From Streptomyces chartreusis (GTDB taxonomy: Bacteria > Actinomycetota > Actinomycetes > Streptomycetales > Streptomycetaceae), in assembly GCF_008704715.1 (NCBI RefSeq), contig NZ_CP023689.1:8804001-8868000 (forward strand): a stretch of 64,000 nt of DNA, read 5' to 3'. The notes under the pieces were generated by a model. The model was not told the origin of the DNA and searched no databases. It was given only the letters and a program-made list of their open reading frames with translations. The translations under genes and the position numbers were made by a program. Position 1 is the first letter of the stretch. Every line of letters starts with the position of its first letter. Positions 44,535 through 53,149 of this stretch are shown here, one piece after another.

Positions 44535-44547
44535 GTGACTAGGTCAC
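44535..44547. promoter_or_regulatory. HxlR-type operator
   Basis: GTGAC, TAG, GTCAC: a perfect 5-base inverted repeat with a 3-base spacer, 31 bases upstream of the hydrolase start and about 60 bases from hxlR. The surrounding 'TTATAGTGACTAGGTCACG' is A+T-rich for this genome. Confidence 0.7.
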
Positions 44548-44607
44548 GTTAGGGAACTATCGTGGTCCGCCCAAGACGGCACTTTCCTTTCAGGTGGTGA
44601 GCTCCGG

Positions 44608-45021
44608 GTGACCACACCGAGGCCCGGCGAACCCAGTGGGCGACCCGGTGAGCGCGGTGATCTGCTGGATCCGCGCTGCCCGACCCGCCAGTTGCTCGAC
44701 CGTATCGGCACCAAGTGGACGTCGATGACGGTCAAGGTGCTGGCCCAGGAGGCTCCCGGCGAGCTCCGTTTCGCGGAACTGCGGCGCCGTATCCCGGGCA
44801 TCTCACAGAAGATGCTGTCCGTCACCCTGCAGAGCCTGGTCCGCGATGGCCTGGTCGCGCGCCGCGTGGAACCCACCGTGCCTCCCGCCGTCCACTACCG
44901 CCTCACCGGGCTCGGCCTGTCCCTCGAAGGACCGCTCTCCGCCCTGCGGGTCTGGGCCGAGACACACATGCCGGAGATCAACCGCAGCAACCAACTCGCC
45001 GATGCGTCACCCCCCAACTAG
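44608..45021 (+). CDS. HxlR-family transcriptional regulator
   Basis: 137 residues from GTG 44608. Winged HTH: 'DPRCPTRQLLDRIGTKWTSMTVKVLAQ', 'FAELRRRIPGISQKMLSVTLQSLVRDGLVARR', 'VHYRLTGLGLSL'. The cysteine in 'DPRCP' is the conserved redox or electrophile-sensing position of the family. Controls the divergent hydrolase by layout. The stop codon TAG lies inside the second copy of the direct repeat. Confidence 0.9.
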   Translation: MTTPRPGEPSGRPGERGDLLDPRCPTRQLLDRIGTKWTSMTVKVLAQEAPGELRFAELRRRIPGISQKMLSVTLQSLVRDGLVARRVEPTVPPAVHYRLTGLGLSLEGPLSALRVWAETHMPEINRSNQLADASPPN

Positions 45022-45262
45022 GGCGTGGATCGAACGAGCTGGTAACAGCCACTCGTTGATGGCCGCGACAAGAACGGTCGCCTCGTAGCGGACCGCGAGC
45101 TTGTCGTAGCGAGTCGCCACGGCGCGGTTCCTTTCAAGACGATTGATGCCGCACTCGGCTGCGTGCCGAGCCTTGTAGTCCTCGGCGTCGAACTTGGGCG
45201 GCCTGCCGCCGCGAGAGCCGAGCTTCTTGCGGTCACGGAGCGGACACGCGTAGGCCCAGGGT
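45007..45262 (-). pseudogene. IS5-family transposase, C-terminal fragment
   Basis: Minus frame: 'RKKLGSRGGRPPKFDAEDYKARHAAECGINRLERNRAVATRYDKLAVRYEATVLVAAINEWL'. This is the IS5 C-terminal block of a different element than that at 43311-43598. The rest of the gene is absent. Confidence 0.82.
45019..45034 (+). repeat. Direct repeat, copy 2 (TAGGGCGTGGATCGAA)
   Basis: One base different from the copy at 43619. Begins with the stop codon of hxlR and overlaps the end of the IS5 fragment, which suggests it is that element's terminal sequence. Confidence 0.65.
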
Positions 45263-45302
45263 CGCTTGCCAGGGTTCCGCGGCCCAGGTTCATGCGGCGG
45301 AG

Positions 45303-45773
45303 ATGCAGTTCCTGCGGCCGAGTCGCGGCAATGCGTGCAGCGTGGTCGTTGCCGAGGTGCTGGAGCTCGAGAAGCGGCTGACGGCCCTCAGCGATGGCAA
45401 AGCCCCGGTGCCAAGACCGCGACAACCGCGGCCTGGGCGGTCACCGAACACGATGGCACGCGGACGGTGGCCGGGCACCCCCTCGCCTCCGGCCCGGCGG
45501 GCTCGCCGGCAACGCGAGCAGTGCTACCTGGAGCTTGTTGCGAGCCTGCGCCTGGCGTGTGCGGTACTCAACCCGCACGGACCGGCCGAGGCCGACGCCG
45601 CTGCCGTTGAGCTCCTCGCCGCCTGCGAGGAAACGGTCACCGGTGTGCACCAAAGGTTCCTGGAGTCCTTCTACCCATGGAGCCGCGACTGGGCTGTGCG
45701 GGAAGTCGCACGGATCAGAGAAGCCCGCCAGCAGTTTCCCCGCATGGCAGGTCCTCACCTCAACTCCGTGTGA
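45303..45773 (+). CDS. Hypothetical protein, N-terminus probably rearranged
   Basis: 156 residues as an open frame. The first 75 residues are Arg/Pro-rich and look like run-in sequence from IS debris. From about residue 70, 'YLELVASLRLACAVLNPHGPAEADAAAVELLAACEETV' and 'FYPWSRDWAVREVARIREARQQF' have good codon bias and helical character. No family recognised. It could be the surviving C-terminal half of a longer gene cut by the IS5 element just upstream. Confidence 0.45.
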   Translation: MQFLRPSRGNACSVVVAEVLELEKRLTALSDGKAPVPRPRQPRPGRSPNTMARGRWPGTPSPPARRARRQREQCYLELVASLRLACAVLNPHGPAEADAAAVELLAACEETVTGVHQRFLESFYPWSRDWAVREVARIREARQQFPRMAGPHLNSV

Positions 45774-45895
45774 CGCTTCCCGAACGGAGGTGGCTCGCCT
45801 ACGCGAGACGCCAGCTGACCTTCAGCAAGCCGCCGGCCGCACAGGTGCCCGCTCAAGGGAATTCGGGCCCGTTCGTGGGGCCCGCTTTGCGGTAG
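45770..45895 (+). CDS. Possible 41-residue protein
   Basis: GTG 45770 overlaps the preceding stop (GTGA). The frame reads 'VTLPERRWLAYARRQLTFSKPP' to 'GPFVGPALR'. The start/stop overlap suggests translational coupling, but the protein is short and unrecognised. Low confidence. Confidence 0.3.
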   Translation: MTLPERRWLAYARRQLTFSKPPAAQVPAQGNSGPFVGPALR

Positions 45896-46355
45896 TGGTC
45901 ACCAACGGAAGGCTTACCGGGGATGCGTAACTGTGGGGCGAGCGTCATCGGATCCTCTGGGTGGACTGTGAACGGTTGGGGCAGTGGGCCGAGCACGGCA
46001 CCCCCTTACAGGAACTCTGCGTCTGAGCCGCGAGCCCGGTCGCCGCGGCGCGCGTGGGTCTTCTTCGCACGGTACGCCCCCGGCCCGGGTGATGCCCCGG
46101 GGCGCCTGCGGCTGGGCCACACGGCGAATGCCGGCCCAGCGAAGCGGGATTCGCTCTGGCCTCTCGTGTCTCGAGTCTCGAGGCGGCTGCCGGTTGCAGT
46201 GCGGTGCACGGAATTCCCGATTGGCGGGAGCGATAGGGCAGGACGGCGGTGTTGTCCGGCGTCGTGTGGGATCGGCCGGAAGCCGCTCCTGTGCTCTCGA
46301 CATCGCCGTGCTCTTCATGAAGATGCCCTTAAGCGGGGGATATCAGGGAGGCCGC
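45896..46355 (+). other. Leader of the ATPase gene, no supported gene
   Basis: 460 bases. Frames here are Arg/Pro-rich shadows. A GGGAGG ribosome binding site at 46346-46351 leads into the ATPase gene. A 5'-extended frame exists but lacks a good initiation site. Confidence 0.5.
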
Positions 46356-48452
46356 ATGCCTGGGCTTTTGCGGCGCGGTGAGCAAGCGTGGCAGGGGCTG
46401 GCCGGGTTTGTTGCGGTGGTGGTAGCGGGGTGTGTGGCCATCGCCGCGGCCATCACGTGGCTGTCCGGTCCGTGGGCGGCGGGGGTGGGGGCCGCCGTGA
46501 CCGCGGTGTACGGGTTGACAGCCGAACTCTTTCGGCCACGACGGCGCAGCCGGGAGGAGACGGACCTGCTGCGCGATGCGCGGGGGCGTATTCCCCGGGC
46601 GCGTCAGGTAACCCGGCCGGAAGCGGCGGGGGTGCGTGCCGCGGAGGGCGAGGCGGCACCGCCCTATGTGCCCAGAGACGCCGAACACGAGGTCGTGCAC
46701 CAGCTGCAGCAGACACGGTTTGTGCTACTGGTCGGAGAATCCGCCGCGGGCAAGTCCCGCCTCGGCTACGAAGTGGCACGCTCCCGGTTCGGACAGTACC
46801 GCTTCGTCGTTCCTCGCACGCGAGCTGCCGTCCCGCAGGCGGTGGCCTGTGCCCGCAGCTGCCGCCGGGCTGTCGTATGGCTGGATGACCTGGAGAACTA
46901 CCTGGGCCGGGACGGCATCACGGCGACCATGTTGCGATCGCTGTTCGACAGCGGCCGAGGGCACCGGATCGTGCTGGGAACCATGCGTGTAGAGGAGTAC
47001 CGCCGCTTCGAGGCCCGTGAGGAAAGCCGCCTGACCGGCTCCGACCGGGATGCCTGGCGTACACAGCGTGAGGTCCTGCAGGCAGCACACGTGATCCGGC
47101 TGCCCCGGCGCTGGTCCGAGCACGAATGCCGGCGGGCCGCCGCCCATGCGGACGATGCACGGATCGCGGCTGCCTTGCATGCCTGCGACCGGTTCGGCAT
47201 CGCAGAAACGATCGCGGCAGGACCGGAACTGATGGCTGCATGGCAAAACGCCTGGGCCCCGGGCACTAACCCGCGCGCCGCCTCCCTGGTAACCGCAGCC
47301 GTCGACTGCCGCCGCGCCGGCCTGCGCAGCGCCGTGCCCCGTGATCTGCTGCAGCTGCTCCACGAGCCGTACCTGGCCGAGCGCGGCGGCAGCAACCTGC
47401 GCCCGGAGACCCTCAACACCGCCTTCCGATGGGCCTGCACACCCGCCCTGGCCACCAGCGGTCTGCTCCAGCACGACGGCGACGGCCGCTACCAGGCCTT
47501 CGACTACCTGATCAACACCCCCCACCTCGCCCCCGTCCCCGACCACCTGTGGCACGCACTCCTTAACGCAGTCGGCCCGGAGGACGCCTATGACCTCGGC
47601 CTCGTAGCCCATCAGCAGGCCCGGCTGCAGCGGGCGATCGCCGCACTGACCAAAGCACACCAGGGATCCGTGACCGAAGCGGAATTTCCCCTCGCACTCG
47701 CCCTGGGCGACGGCGGACACCCCCGCCAAGCTGCTACGCGCCTGCGCCGCATCGCCGAGCGGCCCGGCACCGAGCCGCTCTTCACGCTCGCAGCCCGTCA
47801 CCAGGCAGCCTTCTTCATCGGAGAGTCCGGAGAAGCACAGCAGGCCGTGCGCCTGTTCGACCGGATCGTCGCCGAAGCTCGTACGCTGCTGGACGAGTCG
47901 CACCCCGACGTTCTCGACGCACGGCACCAACTGGGCTACTTCGCCGGCGAGAGCGGCAACACCCACGCCGCCGCCCACCAGTTCCGGGTCCTGCTCTCCG
48001 ACCGGGTCCGCCACCATCCCGACGACCATCAGCAGCTCATCGCCACCAAACGCAGCTGCATCTGGTTCTCCGCCCGCCCTGACACCCTTGTCGAATCCGA
48101 ACGCGCCATGCACGGCTTGCTCGACGAAGCCACCGCCCGGATCGGCGCGGATGCGCCGCACACGCTCGCCATCCGCAGCAGCCTGGCCACCTTCGCCGTC
48201 CGCGCCGGCAGGCACGACGAAGCCCTGGCCCGGTTCGCCGCCCTCATCGACGACCGAACCCGCCTGCTCGAACCGGAACACCCTCACGTCCTGCGCAGCC
48301 GCCTGGACTGGGTGCACGCACTCGCAGGCGCAGGACACACCGCACAGGCTCGCACCGAGGTGCTGAGCACCCTGCACACCGCCGAAGCCATCCTCGAACC
48401 CGACCACCGCCACCTGCGCCATGCCAGGACTCTCCTCGAGCAGCTCTCTTGA
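46356..48452 (+). CDS. Membrane-anchored STAND-like ATPase with helical-repeat C-terminus
   Basis: 698 residues from ATG 46356. Two hydrophobic segments at about 12-30 and 35-52 ('GFVAVVVAGCVAIAAAITWL', 'AGVGAAVTAVYGLTAEL') anchor it. A P-loop ATPase follows: Walker A 'GESAAGKSRLG' (about 130), Walker B 'RAVVWLDDLENYL' (about 175), then 'IVLGTMRVEEYRRF' as sensor strand. Residues about 250-400 are helical. From about 420 to the end there are TPR-like helix pairs such as 'AARLFDRIVAEARTLLDESHPDVLDARHQLGYFAGESGN' style units ('HPDVLDARHQLG', 'HTLAIRSSLATFAVRAG', 'HPHVLRSRLDWVHALAGAG'). The order (membrane, NTPase, TPR) is that of signal-transduction ATPases that detect a ligand with the repeats. 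No toxic effector domain is fused. Gene neighbours on its 3' side are decayed. Function unknown; a role in stress or conflict is only inference. Confidence 0.8.
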   Translation: MPGLLRRGEQAWQGLAGFVAVVVAGCVAIAAAITWLSGPWAAGVGAAVTAVYGLTAELFRPRRRSREETDLLRDARGRIPRARQVTRPEAAGVRAAEGEAAPPYVPRDAEHEVVHQLQQTRFVLLVGESAAGKSRLGYEVARSRFGQYRFVVPRTRAAVPQAVACARSCRRAVVWLDDLENYLGRDGITATMLRSLFDSGRGHRIVLGTMRVEEYRRFEAREESRLTGSDRDAWRTQREVLQAAHVIRLPRRWSEHECRRAAAHADDARIAAALHACDRFGIAETIAAGPELMAAWQNAWAPGTNPRAASLVTAAVDCRRAGLRSAVPRDLLQLLHEPYLAERGGSNLRPETLNTAFRWACTPALATSGLLQHDGDGRYQAFDYLINTPHLAPVPDHLWHALLNAVGPEDAYDLGLVAHQQARLQRAIAALTKAHQGSVTEAEFPLALALGDGGHPRQAATRLRRIAERPGTEPLFTLAARHQAAFFIGESGEAQQAVRLFDRIVAEARTLLDESHPDVLDARHQLGYFAGESGNTHAAAHQFRVLLSDRVRHHPDDHQQLIATKRSCIWFSARPDTLVESERAMHGLLDEATARIGADAPHTLAIRSSLATFAVRAGRHDEALARFAALIDDRTRLLEPEHPHVLRSRLDWVHALAGAGHTAQARTEVLSTLHTAEAILEPDHRHLRHARTLLEQLS

Positions 48453-48479
48453 GGGTCCGTCCCGCAGAGGGCTGGGCTG

Positions 48480-48925
48480 CGCGGCTAGCCTGGGGGTGGG
48501 GGGTTGGAGTTGGGTGAGCCAGCTGGGTGCGGCGGGGTCGCCTTGGCGTGCGCGTTGGGTGAGCCAGGTGATGGCTTCGCCGGTGTGTCCGGTGTCGTAC
48601 AGGAGGGTGACGGCGAGTCCGAGGCTGGCGCTGTCGCCGTTTTCGCTGGCACGTTGGTACCAGGTGATGGCGTCGTCGATCTGTCTGGCGGTGCGCAGGA
48701 GGGTGCCCGCGGCCCGCAGGCCTTCCGGCTGGCCGGCTTCGTGGGCGGCGGTGAACAGGCGCAGGGTGGGGGAGAGCAGGCCGCGTTCGCCGGCGGACTG
48801 GGCGAGGTCGGTCAGGTCCGGGCGGTGGGCGTGCTCGATCAGGGCGTCCCAGAATCCGGTGGGGGTGTGGTCGAGTTGGCGGGTGGTGCGTCCGTGTTCT
48901 TCGAGGAAGTGCGCCAGCCGGTAGT
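48480..48925 (-). pseudogene. Helical-repeat (Sel1/TPR-like) protein remnant without a start
   Basis: The minus strand has a well-biased frame without a usable start: 'HYRLAHFLEEHGRTTRQLDH', 'AHRPDLTDLAQSAGERGLLSPTLRLFTAAHEAGQPEG', 'IDDAITWYQRASENGDSASLGLAVTLLYDTGHTGEAITWLTQRARQGD'. The 'NGDSASLGLAVTLL' spacing is Sel1-like. It is tail to tail with the ATPase. Upstream it dissolves into Pro/His-rich noise, so the N-terminal part is lost. Confidence 0.6.
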
Positions 48926-48973
48926 GGGGTTGGGGGTGTGGGCGGGGGTGCCGCGGCGGGGCCGGATGCGGGT

Positions 48974-49571
48974 ATGACGGCGTGGATCGCCGCCGGCTCC
49001 GCGGTGGTCGGCGCCCTCGCCGGCGGCGCGGTGACCGGGTGGTTCACTCTGGCCGCCACCCGCAAACAGGGCGCAAGGAACGGTCGATGCCGCAGCCCGT
49101 CAGGCGGACGCCGCCCGGACTGCCGGCCAGCGCCGGGCGGACGCCGCATGGAGGCCGGACGCCGCCAGGCAGATGCAGCATGGGAGGCCGGACGCCTGCA
49201 GGCCCCCAGCTCGACGTCGCCCGCCAGATCCTCACCGCCCAGCGTGAGGTACGCCGGGCCGCCTACGCCCCGTTCCTCGCCGCCACCAACACCGCCTGCC
49301 GACACCGCCGGGAATGGCAGCAGACCCTGGGCCCCGTAAGCGGCCAGTCGCCGTGATCGCTACCAGACGGGCCCGGCTCGCCGTCACCGAGGCACTCACC
49401 CTGGTCCGTTTCGAAGGCCCCGACCCGGGCCTTCTGGCTGCCGAGACCCTGGAACGCTCCCTTGACGCGAACGCGCCCCAGGACGATTACCAACCGCGCA
49501 CATTGCCTTCCTGGACGCCGCTTGCACCGCCTCACCAGCGCCTGACCCACCTTGGCGCCCCACTTTCTTGA
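48974..49571 (+). pseudogene. Decayed membrane/coiled-coil protein
   Basis: Three frames must be joined. Frame 1: 'MTAWIAAGSAVVGALAGGAVTGWFTLAATRKQ' (membrane segment). Frame 3: 'VDAAARQADAARTAGQRRADAAW'; frame 1 again: 'EAGRRQADAAWEAGRLQA'; frame 2: 'QLDVARQILTAQREVRRAAYAPFLAATNTACRHRREW'. A last part reads 'VIATRRARLAVTEALTLVRFEGPD' and 'APQDDYQP'. The whole resembles the common Streptomyces TM-plus-coiled-coil proteins and has at least three frameshifts. Confidence 0.7.
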
Positions 49572-50186
49572 GTGCCTGATCGTCCGGCCGGCAGTCAAGG
49601 ACCGAGGCAGCACCAGGGACCCGACACGCACCTTCGGGCGATGGCCGGCCTCTGTACGGTGAGCCCCAGCCGGGAAGTGCCCATCGGGCTCGGCCCGAAC
49701 GAGCGAGAGCTTCGGCTCCTGCCGGGGAGCGCTCCCTGACGCAATGCGGACGGCGCGTTGCGGGCCGGGAGGTGGCCAGCGTCAGGGGCCTGCCGGCCTG
49801 TTGTCACAGTTCGTTCGCCTCGTGCAGGAGCAGCACCCGGTCCTCGCTGTGGACAGCCGGTATACCGCCGCGGCGAGGTCGAGGATGCGCTGGGTCGTTG
49901 TCATCGTTGTGCAGTACCCCTCTTGCACCGGACGAGGGGACTGCAAGTGCGACCGAGATCAAGTGGCGGCGATCTTAGCCGAGTTCGCGGCAGGTGCGGC
50001 CTGCTGCATCCAAGTGCCACGGACCAGGTTGTGGCTGGGGGCGTGGTCGCTGATTCCCAACCAAGAGACCTGAAGCGAAGAGAAGTGACCATAAGGGAAA
50101 GGAATGGATCAATTCCGCCAACAGGCTGGCACGCCCCGGGGTATGGAGCGAGGATTACCTCGATTTAGACCGACCCGGGGGGATTC
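49572..50186. other. Intergenic stretch, no supported gene
   Basis: About 615 bases with no convincing frame, no tRNA-like or repeat structure seen. The part from 50060 is A-rich ('AAGCGAAGAGAAGTGACCATAAGGGAAAGG') and probably holds the promoter of the next gene. Confidence 0.5.
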
Positions 50187-50672
50187 ATGGTCGAGCCCTT
50201 GAGTGCAATTCTTCTCAGTGGCGGCAAAGCACTGTACCGATACGCGACGGGCACCGGAAACAAGCCTGTGACGATCGGAAACAGAACGAGCAAGAACCTC
50301 TACGTGGCCCTCTGCTTCACCCCCGAGAGAACCCGTGAAACCTGGCTCACGGTGGGATGGTTACGTGTGGACGCGTATACCACAGAGGTCTATCCGGTGC
50401 CCGTCATGCGCATCGGAAGCCCTGTCTATCTCTATGCGCGAACCAAAGGTGGAGCTCGCCAGTGGACTGGCGACGCCACGAAGATAGCTGTTGCTGTGCC
50501 AGTGACCGGGAAAGTCAGAGCCGGAGACAAGTTCGTCACGTCCGAACCCAAAGGCTCGATCCCTCTCCTGCAAAGCAGCAGCTGCAACGCTCGCGTACGC
50601 ATGGTGGGCGCACAGGAGATCAAGGTGGGCGTGGACGGAGGGGCACTGAATCTGGTCCAACGGCAGTCGTGA
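50187..50672 (+). CDS. DUF1036-like protein
   Basis: 161 residues. 'IGNRTSKNLYVALCFTPERTRETWLTVGWLRVDAYTTEVYPVPVM' and 'VYLYARTKGGARQWTGD' fit the DUF1036 pattern (the 'N-x-T-x(4)-V-A ... W-x-x-x-GW' layout). No signal peptide, some hydrophobicity at the N-terminus. The function of DUF1036 is unknown. Codon third positions are less G+C-biased than neighbours (AAA, ATA, TTA occur), which suggests recent transfer. Confidence 0.65.
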   Translation: MVEPLSAILLSGGKALYRYATGTGNKPVTIGNRTSKNLYVALCFTPERTRETWLTVGWLRVDAYTTEVYPVPVMRIGSPVYLYARTKGGARQWTGDATKIAVAVPVTGKVRAGDKFVTSEPKGSIPLLQSSSCNARVRMVGAQEIKVGVDGGALNLVQRQS

Positions 50673-50777
50673 GCATCTGCTCCGTCCTTGCCGCGAAACC
50701 TGCTGCTGCCTGCACGCTAAGTGGTGAGCGGCAGCGCTGGGGCATCGCAGCTCCTGGGGCGTCGAGAGGCGGCGGTT

Positions 50778-50966
50778 TCAGATGCTGGGGATCCAGCCGG
50801 TGACGGTGCTGATCACGTCGGCAATGACGGGTGCGGCGCCGTTGGAGGCGAGGAAGTAGCCGAAGCCGGTGCAGGCCAGGGCGGGCCAGGCGCGTACGGA
50901 GCCGCCCCGGAGCAGGATGAAGACGATGATGCCGAGCAGGACGACGGCGGAGACGGTGACGACCAC
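50778..50966 (-). CDS. Small membrane protein of plasmid-like type
   Basis: 62 residues from GTG 50966 with GGAAGGG upstream. Mostly two hydrophobic stretches ('VTVSAVVLLGIIVFILL', 'WPALACTGFGYFLASNG'), ending 'ADVISTVTGWIPSI'. Small proteins of this form occur in Streptomyces integrating plasmids near spread and transfer genes (from memory). Lies 77 bases past the decayed gene at 51043-51402. Confidence 0.6.
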   Translation of the reverse strand: MVVTVSAVVLLGIIVFILLRGGSVRAWPALACTGFGYFLASNGAAPVIADVISTVTGWIPSI

Positions 50967-51042
50967 GAGGGGATGCCCTTCCGGGTGCGTGCAGGGCCCG
51001 GCCGGTAGACGGCCGGGCCCTGCACGGTGGGCGAGGAGCGGG

Positions 51043-51402
51043 TCAGGTGCGGGAGAGGTTCTTGATGGCTTCCAGCGCTCGGCGAGGTGAGGTGACCTCG
51101 TCGCGGCATGCGGCGGCCTTGCCTCCACCGCGATGCTGGTCGCCGCTCTCCCAAGGCGCGTCGTCGCCATCTTCGTCGTCGGGTTCGGGGCCAAACTCGC
51201 CCGGGCTGGGGCGGCTCGGTCCAGTCGAACCACAATCCCTGCTTCTCCAGCTCGCGGATCTCGTGGTCGGTCAGGAACGCGACGGTGTCGGGGAAGTAGC
51301 CGGCGATGCCGGCGCCGAAGTCCATGAACAGCGTGCGCAGGACGTCGTGCTGTTTGGCTTCCACGATCCATCCGGCGTCCCGCGCGATGACTTCGGATGC
51401 GC
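51043..51402 (-). pseudogene. Frameshifted gene of a possible integrated plasmid
   Basis: Frame A: 'ASEVIARDAGWIVEAKQHDVLRTLFMDFGAGIAGYFPDTVAFLTDHEIRELEKQGLWFDWTEPPQPG'. After a one-base shift near 51205, frame B: 'EFGPEPDDEDGDDAPWESGDQHRGGGKAAACRDEVTSPRRALEAIKNLSRT' and stop. Good codon bias on both sides. The 5' end is replaced by IS5 sequence. Family not recognised. Confidence 0.6.
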
Positions 51403-51449
51403 ACCGTCCCCGGACATTGCGATTCTCGGTCGCCCCACGGGACCGACCT

Positions 51450-51650
51450 TCCGTCCCGCACCGCCCACCGCAGTAGTCGCTTGTGCGCCGTCTTGAAGGA
51501 GCCGAGCTCTGCGGGCAGGCCACGCCAGGGCGAGCAGGTGCGGTACTTCCAGGCGATGGCCTCGACCGTGCGACGGTGATCCGCCCACCGGCGTCCACGA
51601 ACCGGATCGGCCCGCTGCTCAGGCACCGCCGTAGCGTCACCTGCTGTCCT
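51450..51650 (-). pseudogene. IS5-family transposase, N-terminal fragment
   Basis: 'RRWADHRRTVEAIAWKYRTCSPWRGLPAELGSFKTAHKRLLRWAV' is the conserved N-terminal block of IS5-type transposases (DUF4096). The preceding part, 'LSSGPIRFVDAGG', is in another frame. The DDE domain is absent. Confidence 0.85.
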
Positions 51651-51856
51651 AGATGCTGCGGAACCCTGAACTTGCCCGGCGTCGACCATGACCTACAAGT
51701 CGTAGGCACCTCTGGCATCCACGAACTCGCTTATGTCCGCTACTCGATGTTCTGCACGTAGTTTGGTCAGCGTGGCCGCCTGGTGCGGATCCACGACAAC
51801 CTCCTCGCCCCCATGACTGACGCCGACGTGAACGCCGGCTGGGCGAGGTGGAAGGA

Positions 51857-53149
51857 CTAGGTCGATTCCGGTTGTGGGAGCCACGTGCCGTCGAGGGGAA
51901 TGCCGGCGGCCGCCGCGATTCGGTTGCGTGACTCGAGCAGCCGAGTCCGCAGTACCGGCAGGTCTACGTTCACCAGTATGCCGTCGCGTTTGACTACGTG
52001 GCCGGCGACGAGGACGGTGTCGACCAGGCCGGGGTGGCCGGCGCTGACGATGGTGGCTGCGGGGTCGGTGACCGGGAAGACGGTCAGGTCGTCGGTGCGC
52101 AGGAGGATGATGTCGGCGTCCTTGCCGGGTGTGAGACTGCCCGTTCGGGCGTCGAGTCCGCACGAAGTGGCGGCGTCGATTGTGGTGAAGGCGAGCAGGT
52201 CGCGGGAGCGCAGGCCTCCGTCCAGTCCGCGCTGTACGGCGAAGGCGGTGCGCATGGTGGAGAACATGTCGCCGCCGACGGAGGGGACGTCGTCGATGGA
52301 GAGTGTCGGGCGTAGGCCGGCGGCAAGCGCCCGGCCGATCATGGGCCATCCGAAGCCCATCTTCAGCTCGACGTCCGGGCTGATCGACAGTGAGCTTCCC
52401 GCATCGGCGAGCATCCGCAGCTCGTCGTCACCGAGCCCGTTGCCGTGGACGAACGTGGTGGTTTCCCGGAGCAGACCGTGTGCGCGCAGATCGGCGACGG
52501 CCCCGCCTACGAGGTCCACGTGCAGGCTGGTGCGCAGCCCGAGTTCGGCGGCCAGTTTCAGCTCCCGGGCGACAGTGTCCATGCTGGTGGCCTCGGGGCC
52601 GCGCAGGCCGAACGCCATGGTGACCAGGCCTTCTCCGGCCAGGTCGGCGTGGACGCGGCGGACGGCGGCGTCGACGGGGGCGGGGGTGCCCCAGCCGGCG
52701 CCGAGACAGTAGATCGACCGTCCGGGAGCGTCACGCAGGGCGGCGACGGCGGCGTCCTCGTGCTGCGGGGTCTGCGCGACGTGGTACCAGTCCAGCATTG
52801 TGGTCACGCCGGAGTGCAGGGCCTCCAGTCGGCCGAGAAGGGTGCCCGCGTAGACGTCCTCGGGCTGGTAGTGAGGTTTGACGGTGCCGTGCATGGCCGC
52901 CGCCCACTCGGCGAACGTCCAGTCCGCGCCGATGCCGCGGAACGCGGTCTGCCAGGTGTGTCGGTGGTTGTCGACGAAGCCGGGCATGACGATCCGGTCG
53001 TTCGCGTCGATCACCTCGGCGTCCGGCGCGTCGATCCGTTCGGCGACCTCGACGATCACGCCGTCCTCGATGAGCACGTCGCCGCGGGCGAGATCGCCGA
53101 CGGCTGGGTCCATGCTGACCACGGTGCCGCCGGTGAGCAGGGTTTTCAT
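51857..53149 (-). CDS. Amidohydrolase (TRZ/ATZ or 8-oxoguanine deaminase type)
   Basis: 430 residues. Metal-dependent deaminase barrel: 'PGFVDNHRHTW' (HxH), 'SLHVDLVGG' (His), 'TTFVHGNGL' (His), 'LSIDDVPSVGGD' (metal Asp). Composite N- and C-terminal beta sandwich with 'SLTPGKDADIILLRTDDL'. Family members deaminate or dechlorinate heteroaromatic rings such as 8-oxoguanine, cytosine or s-triazines. Standing alone. An AAAACCC leader with no strong ribosome site precedes it; the 53150-53427 gap holds no other gene. Confidence 0.88.
   Translation of the reverse strand: MKTLLTGGTVVSMDPAVGDLARGDVLIEDGVIVEVAERIDAPDAEVIDANDRIVMPGFVDNHRHTWQTAFRGIGADWTFAEWAAAMHGTVKPHYQPEDVYAGTLLGRLEALHSGVTTMLDWYHVAQTPQHEDAAVAALRDAPGRSIYCLGAGWGTPAPVDAAVRRVHADLAGEGLVTMAFGLRGPEATSMDTVARELKLAAELGLRTSLHVDLVGGAVADLRAHGLLRETTTFVHGNGLGDDELRMLADAGSSLSISPDVELKMGFGWPMIGRALAAGLRPTLSIDDVPSVGGDMFSTMRTAFAVQRGLDGGLRSRDLLAFTTIDAATSCGLDARTGSLTPGKDADIILLRTDDLTVFPVTDPAATIVSAGHPGLVDTVLVAGHVVKRDGILVNVDLPVLRTRLLESRNRIAAAAGIPLDGTWLPQPEST

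Noticed and set aside
46725..48422. 565-codon minus-strand open frame antisense to the ATPase gene
   Set aside because: Gly/Val/Gln-rich shadow; the plus strand carries Walker motifs and helical repeats.
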